A DNA stretch of 40,630 nt. Source: Planctomycetota bacterium. Lineage in GTDB: Bacteria; Planctomycetota; Phycisphaerae; Phycisphaerales; SM1A02. The notes beneath the pieces were generated by a model. The model saw only the letters and a program-made list of their open reading frames with translations, had not been told where the DNA came from and did not search any database. Position 1 is the first letter of the stretch, and the number at the start of each line of letters is the position of its first letter. Where the stretch lies: positions 1 through 40,630 of the forward strand of contig JADFOJ010000024.1 of the NCBI GenBank assembly GCA_022562915.1. Reading direction: 5' to 3'. This document shows, one piece after another, positions 24,907-34,159 of the stretch. The position numbers and the translations under genes were made by a program.

Positions 24907-27900
24907 CTATCTGTCGGCGTGGGCCGGTGGCGCCGAGACCTGGCCGGAGGTGCGGCCCCCCAGACCGGGAAAAGGTATCAGCTTTGCGTTCGGGTCGGTG
25001 ATCGGACCGGTCACCTCGACCTGGAACAGCGTGTTGCTCACGGCCGCCACGATGTCGCGCATCACCGGCACCGTCCCCCGCGTCCGCAGGCGGAGATCCA
25101 GTTCGAAGCCGGGGATCCGCATCTGGCCGTCGCCGAGCACTTGCAGCGTCGGGCATTCCATGAAGAGCTTCTCGAAGACAAGACGATCGCCATTGATGTA
25201 GAACGCGACATCGGCGAAGTCCAGCGTCCCGCTCAGCGGCGGCATCAGCTCGAACAGCTGCATCACCCGCAGGATGATGGGCATGTCCGCCATCCGTCCG
25301 TACACGACGCGGAGTGCGCCGCGACCCCGTCTGGTGTCGGGTAGGCCGCGACGCCCCTGGAGGCGGACCGATGCGTATATCTCGCCGCCGGCTCCGGTCG
25401 TGCCGTCGCCGGCCATCGTTTCCGGCGAGAGGATTCCACCCAGCCCGACGGTGGCGAGGACCAACGCGGCCTCGTATGCGCTGTCGTGGTCGAGCCCGAT
25501 GTCGGCGTAGCCGGTCACGATGCCGTCGTACACGCGGGCGCGGAACTCCTTCAACGAGATCCTCCGGCCGGGCCCGTCGATGACCAACTGCGCGGTGACC
25601 TCGGTCAGCTCGCGATCGATGAAGAGGGCACGATGGGCGTCGATGTCGATGGACACGTTCGCGCCGGAGTCCGGCTCGTACTCTGCAAGGATGTCGAACG
25701 AGCCGTCGACATCGGTGATCTCGACGTTGCCGAGCTTGAGCGACGCTCCCTGCGTCTGCAGCCGTCCCGTGAAGAGGGTCGACCACGTGTTCTGCCCGGG
25801 ATCGAGCTGGATGAGCCGTAGTCGGGAGTTGCTCAGTCGGACCGGTTCGGCTCCCTGGAGATCGAGCGTCTTCAGCACGTCCCGGACGGAGGACGGAAGC
25901 AGTGCCAGCAGTTGCGGGCTGTCGACTCGACCGTAGTAGCCGATTTCGATGTCGGCGTCGAAGCCGTCGCGGACGTCGATCGCGCCGTCAAGCAGGAAGG
26001 TCCCGCCCGCGTGCTCGCCCGACAGCTCGCGGATCACGATACGGCCGGGCGTGACGGTGATCTCCGAGCCGCGCGCCATGTCCGCGAAGATCGGGACATC
26101 GTTGAGGTGGAATCCGAGGGTTTTGGGGCGGATCGTGAACTCGTACTCGGCAGGCCGGGATCCGTGTGCCGACCGGAACGAGAACTCGGCGTCGAACTCG
26201 CCGCTGGGGTTGTGCCGGGCGTACCGCAACGCGTGGTCCTCGGCTCCGATGAGCGTGAGCGCCTCGGTGATCAACGGCGAGGCAAGCTGGCCGCCTTTCC
26301 AGGTGCCCTTCAGCAGCATCGCGTTCTTGCTCGTGGCGAGCCCGTAGCTTCCGTCGAGCCTGATCGTTCCCTCGTCTCGATTGCCGTTGCGCACTATGAG
26401 ACTGAAGTCGTCAAAGACCACGCGCCCCCGGTGAAGGACGATCCGGCCCGTGTCCGCCACGAGCCACAGTGGATCCTCGCCGATCATGATCCTCAACTCC
26501 CTGGGCCGGATCGTGATCTGGGCCTGTTCGGCCTCGTCGCCGATGGAGTGGTAGTGCAGCTTGGCGTCGTAGGTGCCCGTGGGCTGGTATCGATCCCAGA
26601 GTTCGGCCGTCTTCCGGCGACCGTTGCCGGGCGTGAGATCGATGAGGTATCGCTCGATGTCCAGGTTGTCGAAGTCGACGCGAAGCTCCGTCTCGATGGG
26701 ATCCGCCGTGAGATCGACGTCCGCATCCGCCGTGATTACCGCGTCCCCGCGGTGCCCGGTGAAGTCGACGAGCCGCACGGTCTCCGGCGTGATATGAACC
26801 AGTGCGTGGACGTTCTCCAGCGACAACCCCCTGGGTGAGGGCAGCCCCAGTTCGCTCATCGTCTCGAAGAGCTCCTCGTTGGGCTCGGCCGTTGCGTCGT
26901 ACAACTCGACGGCGAAATCGAACGTCGGCCGCCCCTGGTCGTCGGCGGTGATCACACCGGTATGGTTCAGCCAGCCGTCGATGCCGGAGCCTGCCAGCAG
27001 TCTTGCGATCAGCGATCGACGGGGAACCGGCCGCAGTGCCGGGATCTCGGTGGCCTTCCTGTCCTGCTCGGTGAGCGGCATCGCCGCGTACAGCAGTTCG
27101 CTGAGGGAGTCCTGGTGAATGTCGATCGAGATGGCGGGTTCGATGTACGATCCCTCTGCCGTTCGCCGGAGCCGGACCTCGCCGGTGACCGTGCCGCGGC
27201 CGCCGCCGGGCGTCGCGATGTCAATCCCCCTGCCGGAGGGTCCATCGAGGATGACGACGCGATCCTTCTCCACCGCCAGCGTTCCGCCCATGACGTAGAT
27301 GGGGTAGGCGAACCGCCCGTAGACGATCCCGGCCTTCAGGATGGTGACGGTGCCGGTGATGCCGAGTGTGGCATCGGGCCCGTTCCCACGTTCGAGGATG
27401 AGGTCAAGGTCGACCTTGCCGCCCAGGTCAAACGGGCCCGCTTCCACGATCGTCTCGATCTTCTCCAGCTCGCGCCCGATCAGCTTTCGGCGAGCCTGCA
27501 ACTGCTCGCTGTCCGGCTGCCCGCGAAGGCCCTTGAATTCCTCGAGCAGTTTCTCGTGCTCGAGCCTCGCGGCATCGATCGCCGCCTCATCGGGCAGCAG
27601 TCCCTCGGCCTTGATCTCCTCGAAGGACGGCCGGTGCAGCAGGACGTCGAACGTCGACCTCTGGGCGTCGGTGAGCCCCTCGCGGAAACGATCATCCAGG
27701 GGAATCCCGCGGGCGGTCAGGGTCAGGAAGATCCCGCGGCCCTGCCCCGGCGCCGCGATCGACCCGCTTATCCTCAGGGTGGAGTCTTCCGACCCATCCG
27801 CCATGAGGTAGTGAAGGGTGACCTTGTCGGAGTCGAACTCGACGGAGGCCCGGACGTTCTCGAGGGGGTAGGGAAAACCGGTAAACGCGCCCACCGCGTC

Positions 27901-29271
27901 CTTGATGAATGCCCTGCCGTTCGTCACGATGTGCGCCGCGATGGGCTCGCCATCGGGACCGATCTCGGGCGCCGCCCTCGTCACCTCGACCTGCGTACTC
28001 AGCGACCATCCCGTCAGGTTGAACTTGGTGAGCGTGTCCGCGACCGCGCGCGGAAGCTCGACGGTGCGCGGCGCCTCGCCGGGCTTCCGGTCCAGCCGGA
28101 AGTTCTCCATGCGCACGCTCATCTCGAACGGCGCGGTCGTGATCACCCGCTCCATCCAGACCTGCGGATGCTCCCAGTCGAACGGGGGCAGATCGTGGAT
28201 CGAGAAGTTGACCTGGTACTGCATCTCCGCCGACTCCTGCTGCTCGCTGGAGTCGCCGAACCTGCCCATGAGGTTTTCCAGTGTGAGCTGGCCGCCGACC
28301 ATCCGGATTGTGCCCTCGTGGACGTGCATCCGGGGCAGGCTCGCCACGGACTGGTCGTCGTCCTGCCGGTAGCTGGAGGAGAACTCCAGTGCGCCCAGGG
28401 GGATCGTCAGCGACATGCGATCGACCGTCAGTTCCACGGACGGAGGCTCGCCCTGCTTCCACATGATCTGGGCGACGCTCACGCGTCCCTTGGGCTGCAT
28501 GCGGTCCCACCACAACTGCGCCATCTGCGGGCACATCGCGTGCATGCGCTCGTCGATGACGAGGCCGGTGATCCTCGCGGTCTGTTCCATCGACTCGACG
28601 TTCCATGTTCCCTCGATCTCGATGCCGGCATCGCCGAGGCTCACGCCGTTCTCGTCGAGCTCATGGAGAAGGAAGTCGTACCACGCGCCGTCGCCGGCGG
28701 GGTACATCTCGCCGGCCACGCGCCGCCGGCCGGCGGGTCTGTACCCGCCGTCGCCATGCGTCCCGAACTCGATGACGGCGCTGTTGATCCGGACGGTGGG
28801 CGGCACCACGGTGCCCGTGGACTCCCAGTTCGGATCGAACGTGGCGAAGTTGAACTGGCCGGGGTTGCGCCTGTCTTCGCTGACGCGCAGCAACACGCCG
28901 TCGAGCTCGACTCGCTTGATCGTGAGTCGACGCGGCAGCGTGCCGAGATCGATGACCACCTCCGCCCGCGCGATGCGCAGCGCCTGGCTCTCCGGACCCT
29001 CCAGGCCGGGGCAGTACACGACGACGTCCTCGTAGACGAGCCGGCCGTTGCCGTGGTAGGAGACGTTGCCGATGCGTACTTCGCCGCCGAGCTTCTGTTC
29101 CAGCCCCGGCGCCGTGATCAGGATGAGGAACCACGACCGGGTGACGATCCAGAGCCCGACCCCGCCGATCACGGGCACCATGCACCCGGCCCACGCCAGC
29201 ACGCGCAACCCACGCCGGTTCCGCTGTGGCGGCGAGGCCGCGGAGGCAGGCGTGTCGGAAGGATCACTCAT
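24907..29271 (-). CDS. Very large AsmA/TamB-like envelope protein
   Basis: 1454 residues from the ATG at 29271. A short cytoplasmic N-terminus precedes one membrane anchor (GLRVLAWAGCMVPVIGGVGLWIV), so most of the protein is periplasmic. The rest is long, repetitive beta-structure with AsmA-like features: GGEVRIGNVSYHGNGRLVYEDVVVY near the N-terminus, several strands of the L-x-G-x-I/V-x-V type, and at the C-terminus the AsmA-2 pattern GALRVVYGRMADMPIILRVMQLF ... GDGQMRIPGFELDLRLRTRGTVP ... VTGPITDPNAKLIPFP. A coiled-coil-like stretch lies near nt 27480-27620. Proteins of this class bridge the periplasm and are implicated in phospholipid transport, which fits the phospholipid synthase gene in the same cluster. 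It leads the cluster, 88 nt before the LOG-family gene. Confidence 0.82.
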   Translation of the reverse strand: MSDPSDTPASAASPPQRNRRGLRVLAWAGCMVPVIGGVGLWIVTRSWFLILITAPGLEQKLGGEVRIGNVSYHGNGRLVYEDVVVYCPGLEGPESQALRIARAEVVIDLGTLPRRLTIKRVELDGVLLRVSEDRRNPGQFNFATFDPNWESTGTVVPPTVRINSAVIEFGTHGDGGYRPAGRRRVAGEMYPAGDGAWYDFLLHELDENGVSLGDAGIEIEGTWNVESMEQTARITGLVIDERMHAMCPQMAQLWWDRMQPKGRVSVAQIMWKQGEPPSVELTVDRMSLTIPLGALEFSSSYRQDDDQSVASLPRMHVHEGTIRMVGGQLTLENLMGRFGDSSEQQESAEMQYQVNFSIHDLPPFDWEHPQVWMERVITTAPFEMSVRMENFRLDRKPGEAPRTVELPRAVADTLTKFNLTGWSLSTQVEVTRAAPEIGPDGEPIAAHIVTNGRAFIKDAVGAFTGFPYPLENVRASVEFDSDKVTLHYLMADGSEDSTLRISGSIAAPGQGRGIFLTLTARGIPLDDRFREGLTDAQRSTFDVLLHRPSFEEIKAEGLLPDEAAIDAARLEHEKLLEEFKGLRGQPDSEQLQARRKLIGRELEKIETIVEAGPFDLGGKVDLDLILERGNGPDATLGITGTVTILKAGIVYGRFAYPIYVMGGTLAVEKDRVVILDGPSGRGIDIATPGGGRGTVTGEVRLRRTAEGSYIEPAISIDIHQDSLSELLYAAMPLTEQDRKATEIPALRPVPRRSLIARLLAGSGIDGWLNHTGVITADDQGRPTFDFAVELYDATAEPNEELFETMSELGLPSPRGLSLENVHALVHITPETVRLVDFTGHRGDAVITADADVDLTADPIETELRVDFDNLDIERYLIDLTPGNGRRKTAELWDRYQPTGTYDAKLHYHSIGDEAEQAQITIRPRELRIMIGEDPLWLVADTGRIVLHRGRVVFDDFSLIVRNGNRDEGTIRLDGSYGLATSKNAMLLKGTWKGGQLASPLITEALTLIGAEDHALRYARHNPSGEFDAEFSFRSAHGSRPAEYEFTIRPKTLGFHLNDVPIFADMARGSEITVTPGRIVIRELSGEHAGGTFLLDGAIDVRDGFDADIEIGYYGRVDSPQLLALLPSSVRDVLKTLDLQGAEPVRLSNSRLRLIQLDPGQNTWSTLFTGRLQTQGASLKLGNVEITDVDGSFDILAEYEPDSGANVSIDIDAHRALFIDRELTEVTAQLVIDGPGRRISLKEFRARVYDGIVTGYADIGLDHDSAYEAALVLATVGLGGILSPETMAGDGTTGAGGEIYASVRLQGRRGLPDTRRGRGALRVVYGRMADMPIILRVMQLFELMPPLSGTLDFADVAFYINGDRLVFEKLFMECPTLQVLGDGQMRIPGFELDLRLRTRGTVPVMRDIVAAVSNTLFQVEVTGPITDPNAKLIPFPGLGGRTSGQVSAPPAHADR

Positions 29272-29409
29272 GGATACTGGTTTCTCCGGCCGGGCCCGGA
29301 TCATAGTCGTGTCGTCACCGGGCACCGAGCGAGGACATTCGGGCAAAGGCGGCCCCGGCTACGATGAGCCCAGGTCGGGACACGACCCGACCTTCAGGGG
29401 AGACTCACC

Positions 29410-30321
29410 ATGCGCGTCGCGTTGACCGGCGTCTCCGGGTTTATCGGCTCGGTCATTGCCCGGCATGTGCAGCAGGCGGGACATTCAGTGACGGGCCTGG
29501 TCCGGCCCGCCAGCCGGAGGGACCACGTGGAGTCATACGTGGATCGATTCGTGGTTGGTGACCAGTCGGATCCGGCAGTCTGGCCCGATCTGCTGGACGG
29601 GGCCGGGTGCGTGGTCCACAACAGCGTCGACTGGCAACCGCTCGCCGATCCGCCGGACCTGCCGGGGCACCTGCAGCGGAATCTCACGGGCTCGATCGGC
29701 CTGCTGGCGGCGTCGGAGCCGAGACAGTTCGTGTTCCTCAGCTCGGTCTCGGTGTTCCACGACATCCTCGCCCGCTGGAACCGTGTGGTTGACGAGGACC
29801 ACCCGCTGCGCCCGGCGGGCCTGTACGGCGCGTACAAGGCGGCGGTCGAAGCCCACCTGTGGGCCGCGCACTACGGGAAGGGGCAGTCCACCTGCGCCCT
29901 GCGACCGTGCGGTGTCTACGGCATCGACTCGAAGCTCGATCGGTCGATCGGGCATCCGATCATCGCCGATATCCGGTCCGGTCGACCCTACTCCCGTGCA
30001 GGCGGCGGCAAGTTCGTTCATGTCCGTGACGTCGCAGCCGCGGTGACGGCCTCGATCGGCAATCCGCTCGTGGCGGGGCGGGCGTACAACCTCGTGGACT
30101 GTTACGCGCGATGGGCGGACTGGGCGCTGATCATCGCCGACCTGCTGGGCGTCGAGGCCGACATCGATACGTCCAGCCCCGACCACCCCGTCAACGCGTT
30201 CAGCAAGGACGCGGCTCAGACCCTGGGCGTCGCGCTCGACCGCGGTCACGAAGGGATCCGGGAGCATCTGCGGGAGTTGATTGCACTGGGCGGCGGCGGG
30301 GGAAATAGACCGGGAAAATAG
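29410..30321 (+). CDS. NAD-dependent epimerase/dehydratase (extended SDR)
   Basis: 303 residues. The N-terminal Rossmann motif GVSGFIGS (GxxGxxG) binds NAD(P), and YGAYKAAVEA supplies the Tyr-x3-Lys pair with a preceding FLSSVSVF serine. Extended-SDR blocks CALRPCGVYG and FVHVRDVAAAV are also present. It probably acts on a nucleotide sugar or a related alcohol; the substrate is unknown. The last residues, GGGGGNRPGK, are read from the inverted repeat shared with trpE, and the stop TAG (30319-30321) lies inside that repeat. The true ancestral end was probably just before it. Confidence 0.88.
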   Translation: MRVALTGVSGFIGSVIARHVQQAGHSVTGLVRPASRRDHVESYVDRFVVGDQSDPAVWPDLLDGAGCVVHNSVDWQPLADPPDLPGHLQRNLTGSIGLLAASEPRQFVFLSSVSVFHDILARWNRVVDEDHPLRPAGLYGAYKAAVEAHLWAAHYGKGQSTCALRPCGVYGIDSKLDRSIGHPIIADIRSGRPYSRAGGGKFVHVRDVAAAVTASIGNPLVAGRAYNLVDCYARWADWALIIADLLGVEADIDTSSPDHPVNAFSKDAAQTLGVALDRGHEGIREHLRELIALGGGGGNRPGK

Positions 30322-31990
30322 ACCGGGACAGTTTTTCGGCCGGTGACCACATTAGACGCCGTGGTCGTTGCCCGAAAAACAGTCCCGGTCTATTTTCCCG
30401 GTCTATTTCCCCCCCCCCCTCTTTTCCCCCGCCGAACACCGACTCCGCCAGATCAATTGCACGGCCCAGTGCTGCGGCTTTCTCGACCGTCTCCTGGTAC
30501 TCCCGGCTCGGCACCGAGTCGGCGACGATACCCGCGCCGGCCTGGAGATGAACCGTCCAGTCGCCGTCGTCCCGCCGCGCCGTCGGGATGACCATCGTTC
30601 GCAGCGCCAACGCCATGTCCATGTCTCCCTCGAACCCCACCGCCCCGATGCCGCCGGCGTACGGGCCGCGCCTGGTCGGCTCCAGTTCGTCGATGATCTG
30701 CATCGCCCGGACCTTCGGAGCGCCGCTGACGGTCCCCACCGGCAACGTGGCCCGCAACGCAGCCCAGCAGTCCACGCCCTCGGCCAGGCGACCCGTGATC
30801 GTTGAACTCAGGTGCATCACGTGGCTGTACCGCTCGACTTCCATGACCCGCTGCACCTGCACGGTGGCCGGCAGGCATACGCGGGCCAGATCGTTGCGGC
30901 CAAGGTCCACGAGCATGGCGTGCTCGGCGCGCTCTTTTTCGTCGGCGAGGAGTTCCCGGGCCAGGTCGCGATCCTCTTCGGGCGTCGCCCCTCGCGGGCG
31001 CGTGCCCGCCAGCGGCCGGTTGGTGACGAGGCTGCCCCTGGAGCGGCAGAGGATCTCCGGGCTCGCGCCGACCAGGATCGAGCCGCTCGCCTGGAGGTAG
31101 ATCATGTACGGGCTCGGGTTGACCACCCGCAGGGCCCGGTAGATCTCGAACGGGTCGGCGCTCGTCCGGCGCTCGAACCGCTGGCTGAGGACGATCTGGA
31201 AGGCATCGCCGGCAGCGATGTACTGCTTGCACGTGCGGACCGCAGCCTCGAAGTCCTCCCGTGCGAAGTTGCCGGCCGGCGGCACCGCCGGCAGCGCGGC
31301 GAGATCGAGGTCGATCGTGCCGGCCGGCAGCCCGTCGGTGTGGGTCATGAGCCGGCGCACGAACCGGTCCAGTTCGTCGCGGCCCGCGTGCCAGGCGGCG
31401 TCGGCGGAGCCGTGTTCGTCGATCAGCACGTGGCAGATTGCGTACAGCACCTTGTCGACGTGATCGAACACGGCGACGGTCCGATACAGGCCCAGGTGCA
31501 TGTCGGGGAGATTCCGGTCATCGGCCGGCGCCGCGGTGAAGGGCAGCTTCTCCGGCTCGGCGTAGCGGGCGGTGTCGTAACCCACGTAGCCCACCCAACC
31601 GCCGGTAAATGGCGCCGCCGGATCGCCTCGCGCGACCGCCGGCGGTCCGACCCGCCGCCATGACGCGGTCAGGCGCCGCGGAACCGATAACGGGTCGGTC
31701 TCGCGCGTCGTCTCGGAGGTGCCGCGATCGTGGTTGACGACCGTCACCGAGTGACCGCGGGCAAGAATCTCCATGATCGGCCGGGATCCCAGCAGCGAGT
31801 AGCGCCCCACCGTGGAAGTCCCCTCGACCGACTCCAGCAGAAAGCTCGGCGCCGTGCGTTCGTCCGGCGACACGAGCCGCCGGTACGCCAGGACCGGCGT
31901 GAGCTGGTCGCTCATGACGCGCTGCACCAGGGCGACAAGGTTCCCTTGCCGGGAGAGCCGTCCAAAAGTTTCCAGGTCAGGTGTGATCAT
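30200..31990 (-). CDS. trpE: Anthranilate synthase component I, with an abnormal C-terminal extension
   Basis: 596 residues from the ATG at 31990; family members have about 500. It converts chorismate and ammonia or glutamine-derived ammonia to anthranilate in tryptophan synthesis. TrpE features: N-terminal PVLAYRRLVSPDERTAPSFLLES (feedback-site region), LAGTRPRGATPEEDRDLARELLADEKERAEHAMLVDLGRNDL, and GTVSGAPKVRAMQIIDELEP. The normal end is near AAALGRAIDLAESVFG (about 30450). After a run of 11 G the frame goes through the inverted repeat and on antisense to the epimerase gene for about 90 residues. With one more G the protein would end NRPGK-stop inside the repeat. PabB is less likely, given the N-terminus. 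Confidence 0.88.
   Translation of the reverse strand: MITPDLETFGRLSRQGNLVALVQRVMSDQLTPVLAYRRLVSPDERTAPSFLLESVEGTSTVGRYSLLGSRPIMEILARGHSVTVVNHDRGTSETTRETDPLSVPRRLTASWRRVGPPAVARGDPAAPFTGGWVGYVGYDTARYAEPEKLPFTAAPADDRNLPDMHLGLYRTVAVFDHVDKVLYAICHVLIDEHGSADAAWHAGRDELDRFVRRLMTHTDGLPAGTIDLDLAALPAVPPAGNFAREDFEAAVRTCKQYIAAGDAFQIVLSQRFERRTSADPFEIYRALRVVNPSPYMIYLQASGSILVGASPEILCRSRGSLVTNRPLAGTRPRGATPEEDRDLARELLADEKERAEHAMLVDLGRNDLARVCLPATVQVQRVMEVERYSHVMHLSSTITGRLAEGVDCWAALRATLPVGTVSGAPKVRAMQIIDELEPTRRGPYAGGIGAVGFEGDMDMALALRTMVIPTARRDDGDWTVHLQAGAGIVADSVPSREYQETVEKAAALGRAIDLAESVFGGGKEGGGEIDRENRPGLFFGQRPRRLMWSPAEKLSRSIFPVYFPRRRPVQSTPADAPGSLRDRGRARRPGSEPRPC
30298..30413. repeat. 42-bp near-perfect inverted repeat between convergent genes
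   Basis: Arms 30298-30339 and 30372-30413 match at 41 of 42 positions, with a 32-nt loop that itself contains GACCAC/GTGGTC. Each arm is built from two tandem copies of the 13-mer AAATAGACCGGGA followed by CAGTTTTTCGG (or CTGTTTTTCGG). The right arm runs into 11 C in a row (30409-30419). The element could terminate transcription from both sides. It also encodes the protein ends NRPGK-stop in the plus frame and, depending on G-run length, in the minus frame. Confidence 0.85.
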
Positions 31991-32059
31991 CGGTGCGCAT
32001 TCCAGCGTATTCGATCGGCCGTGAGCAGGCGGTCCTATTATCATCGACCAGGATTCGTC

Positions 32060-32809
32060 ATGAGTGACCAAGCCGTTCTCCATGCCCCCGTACCTTCCGC
32101 CAACGGCCGCAGCCGCGTGGCGCACCTGACCGGGATCCGCAAGACGTACTTCAAGCCTGATGGCGAGGTGCTCGTGCACGCCCTGGACGGCATCGACATG
32201 TCCATCGCCGCCGGTGAGTACCTCGCCGTCATGGGCGCGTCGGGTTCGGGCAAGAGCACCCTGATGAATATCCTCGGTTGTCTCGATCAGCCGACGGGAG
32301 GCTCATACCTGCTCGACGGCCACGATGTCGCCGCCATGGACGACGACGAGTTGAGCCGCATCCGTCGCGAGAAGATCGGTTTCGTCTTCCAGGCATTTAA
32401 CCTGATCAGCGAGTTGAGCGCGGTCGAGAACGTCGAGGTGCCGCTGTTCTACCAGGGGGTGCCGCGACACGAGCGGTACGAGCGGGCCATGAAGCAGGTG
32501 GAGCAGGTCGGCCTGGGAGACCGGGCGACTCACCGGCCCAGCGAGTTGTCCGGCGGCGAGCAGCAGCGTGTGGCGATTGCGCGGGCCCTGGTCAACGATC
32601 CCGCGGTCATCATGGCGGACGAGCCTACCGGCAACCTTGATTCGAAGACCGGCGCGGCGATCCTCGAACTGCTCTCCGGACTCCACGACTCAGGCATGAC
32701 CATCATCGTCGTGACGCACGACGATCGCATCGCCGACCGGTGTCAACGAATCGTGCGGCTCACCGACGGGCGAATCGAGAGCGACACGGTGAATCGACCC
32801 CGAAGATAG
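32060..32809 (+). CDS. ABC transporter ATP-binding protein (MacB/LolD type)
   Basis: 249 residues from the ATG at 32060, with AGGA 7 nt upstream. ATPase of the MacB/LolD/FtsE class: Walker A GASGSGKST, the class-specific QAFNLISELSAVENVEVPLFYQ stretch after the Q-loop, signature LSGGEQQRVAIARAL, Walker B VIMADEPTGNLDS and switch His VVTHD. Such ATPases power extraction of lipoproteins, peptides or macrolides from the inner membrane. No permease gene is next to it here; the downstream neighbour is ruvC, so its membrane partner must be elsewhere. It is divergent from trpE with a 69-bp gap. Confidence 0.92.
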   Translation: MSDQAVLHAPVPSANGRSRVAHLTGIRKTYFKPDGEVLVHALDGIDMSIAAGEYLAVMGASGSGKSTLMNILGCLDQPTGGSYLLDGHDVAAMDDDELSRIRREKIGFVFQAFNLISELSAVENVEVPLFYQGVPRHERYERAMKQVEQVGLGDRATHRPSELSGGEQQRVAIARALVNDPAVIMADEPTGNLDSKTGAAILELLSGLHDSGMTIIVVTHDDRIADRCQRIVRLTDGRIESDTVNRPRR

Positions 32810-32835
32810 TTCTGCTGTGGAGCGACGTTCGAAGA

Positions 32836-32865
32836 CACGGGCGAGCAAGCTCGACCGTGCCACAC
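32836..32865. repeat. Copy of the dispersed repeat found at 64-103
   Basis: The sequence reads CACGGGCG, a 5-nt centre AGCAA, then GCTCGACCGTGCCACAC. Its reverse complement has the same 17-nt and 8-nt outer blocks as 64-103, without mismatch, but a shorter centre (5 instead of 15 nt). It lies between the ABC ATPase and ruvC genes, a typical place for a REP-like element. Confidence 0.65.
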
Positions 32866-32905
32866 CTTCTATAGACCAGTGCACTCAACTGCCGATGGCA
32901 CGCCT

Positions 32906-33454
32906 ATGAAGGTCATGACGTCCGGACCCGCCACCTCGGCGACCGCCACCGCGACGCTGGGGCCGGGCGATCGGATCCTGGGTATCGATCCGGGGCTGAG
33001 CCTCACGGGGTACGGCTGCGTCGAGCTTCGTGCAGGGCAGGATGAGCCGGTCGTCGTGGAAGCCGGTGTCCTGCGGCTCAAGACCCGTGCGCCGATGGCC
33101 TTTCGGCTCGGCCAGCTCTACGAGGACCTGACCGCCCTGCTGGACGAGCTGGAACCCAGGGTCATGGTCGTCGAGCAGGTGTTCAGCCACTACCGCCACG
33201 TGCGTACGGCCATCCTGATGGGTCATGCCCGCGGTGTCATCCTGCTCGCCGGTCAATCCCGGGGGGTCGCCATCGACGAACTGCTGCCGACCGAGGTCAA
33301 GAAGGCAATCACCGGCTTCGGTCACGCCACCAAGATGCAGATGCAGCAGGCCGTTCAGTGGCAGTGCAAGCTCGCCGAATTGCCGTCGCCGCCGGATGTG
33401 GCCGATGCCCTGGCGATTGCGCTGTGCGCAGCGCGACGTTTAATGACGGCGTAG
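32906..33454 (+). CDS. ruvC: Crossover junction endodeoxyribonuclease RuvC
   Basis: 182 residues from the ATG at 32906; alternatives are GTG 32879 and ATG 32915. RuvC resolves Holliday junctions with RuvAB. The catalytic acidic residues are in place: Asp in ILGIDPGLSLTGYG, Glu in VMVVEQVF, and Asp in PPDVADALAIAL, with the LLPTEVKKAITGFGHATKMQMQ DNA-binding stretch between them. No ruvA or ruvB is adjacent. The 3' end overlaps the convergent lipoprotein gene by 15 bp. Confidence 0.95.
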   Translation: MKVMTSGPATSATATATLGPGDRILGIDPGLSLTGYGCVELRAGQDEPVVVEAGVLRLKTRAPMAFRLGQLYEDLTALLDELEPRVMVVEQVFSHYRHVRTAILMGHARGVILLAGQSRGVAIDELLPTEVKKAITGFGHATKMQMQQAVQWQCKLAELPSPPDVADALAIALCAARRLMTA

Positions 33455-34159
33455 AGAATGCGTGAGAACGAGCGTGACCGGCGTTCCGATCGGGGGCACG
33501 TGGTCGGTGTTGACCTGCCACTGCATCGCTTCGACGGACTCCTGGTCCGCCATCACCTGCTCGAAGCCGATGACCTCGTCACCGAAGGTGACAAGACCGA
33601 CGATCGATCCGGTCAGGTCGGCGACGTAGTGCTCGCCCGGCTCCATCCATTCGGGATTCTCGGCGAAGGCAGAGCCTGCGAAGACCCACGTCACCTCCGG
33701 AAACGGTCTTTCGTCAGTGGCGCCGATGATCCAGGAACCGATCGGCTCCTCGACGATGCGCCCGTTGCGCTCGTAACGGACCAGGACGTCCAGGCGATCT
33801 CCCGTGGGCGGCACGGCCGAGACGATCCCGTCCTCGTAGCGCCACCGTCCCGGCGACCCCGGAACGACTCCCGCCATGAGCAGAGCCGCGTGTATGTTGC
33901 TCGGCCGGGTCTCGATGACCACGAGTGCCTCGTGTTCACGCGTGCCGGGCGAGCAGGCGATCTGTTCCAGCCATCCCCCGTCCAGGCACACGAACGCCTG
34001 GATCTCGACCCGGCCGGCGGCGGTGTGGACCCTCACGCCCTCGAACGGCGTGACGACGGTTCCGGGCGTCGTCGACGACGTGCTCGCACACCCTGTAAGC
34101 GTGAGCACGAGCGCCATCCGCGACGCCAACCGGAGACACTCGGCCGACAGGCCCTTCAT
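33440..34159 (-). CDS. YdjY-domain lipoprotein
   Basis: 239 residues from the ATG at 34159. The signal sequence ends in LTLTGC, a good lipobox. The YdjY domain follows: VEIQAFVCLDGGWLEQIACSPGTREHEALVVIETRPSNIHAALLMAGVVPGSPG, then DVLVRYERNGRIVEEPIGSWI. YdjY-domain proteins are common in planctomycetes and of unknown function, sometimes linked with electron-transfer or metal contexts. The conserved Cys in IACSPGTREHE and the HEAL motif are present. The gene is convergent with ruvC, overlapping by 15 bp. Confidence 0.82.
   Translation of the reverse strand: MKGLSAECLRLASRMALVLTLTGCASTSSTTPGTVVTPFEGVRVHTAAGRVEIQAFVCLDGGWLEQIACSPGTREHEALVVIETRPSNIHAALLMAGVVPGSPGRWRYEDGIVSAVPPTGDRLDVLVRYERNGRIVEEPIGSWIIGATDERPFPEVTWVFAGSAFAENPEWMEPGEHYVADLTGSIVGLVTFGDEVIGFEQVMADQESVEAMQWQVNTDHVPPIGTPVTLVLTHSLRRH

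Noticed and set aside
26962-29367. 801-codon plus-strand open frame
   Set aside because: It is the complement of the AsmA-like gene, with Arg/His/Asp-rich sequence lacking any domain. Long antisense frames are common at this GC content.
30200-30450. TrpE C-terminal extension as a real extra domain
   Set aside because: It is the translation of a palindromic repeat plus the antisense of the epimerase gene, so it has no independent coding history.
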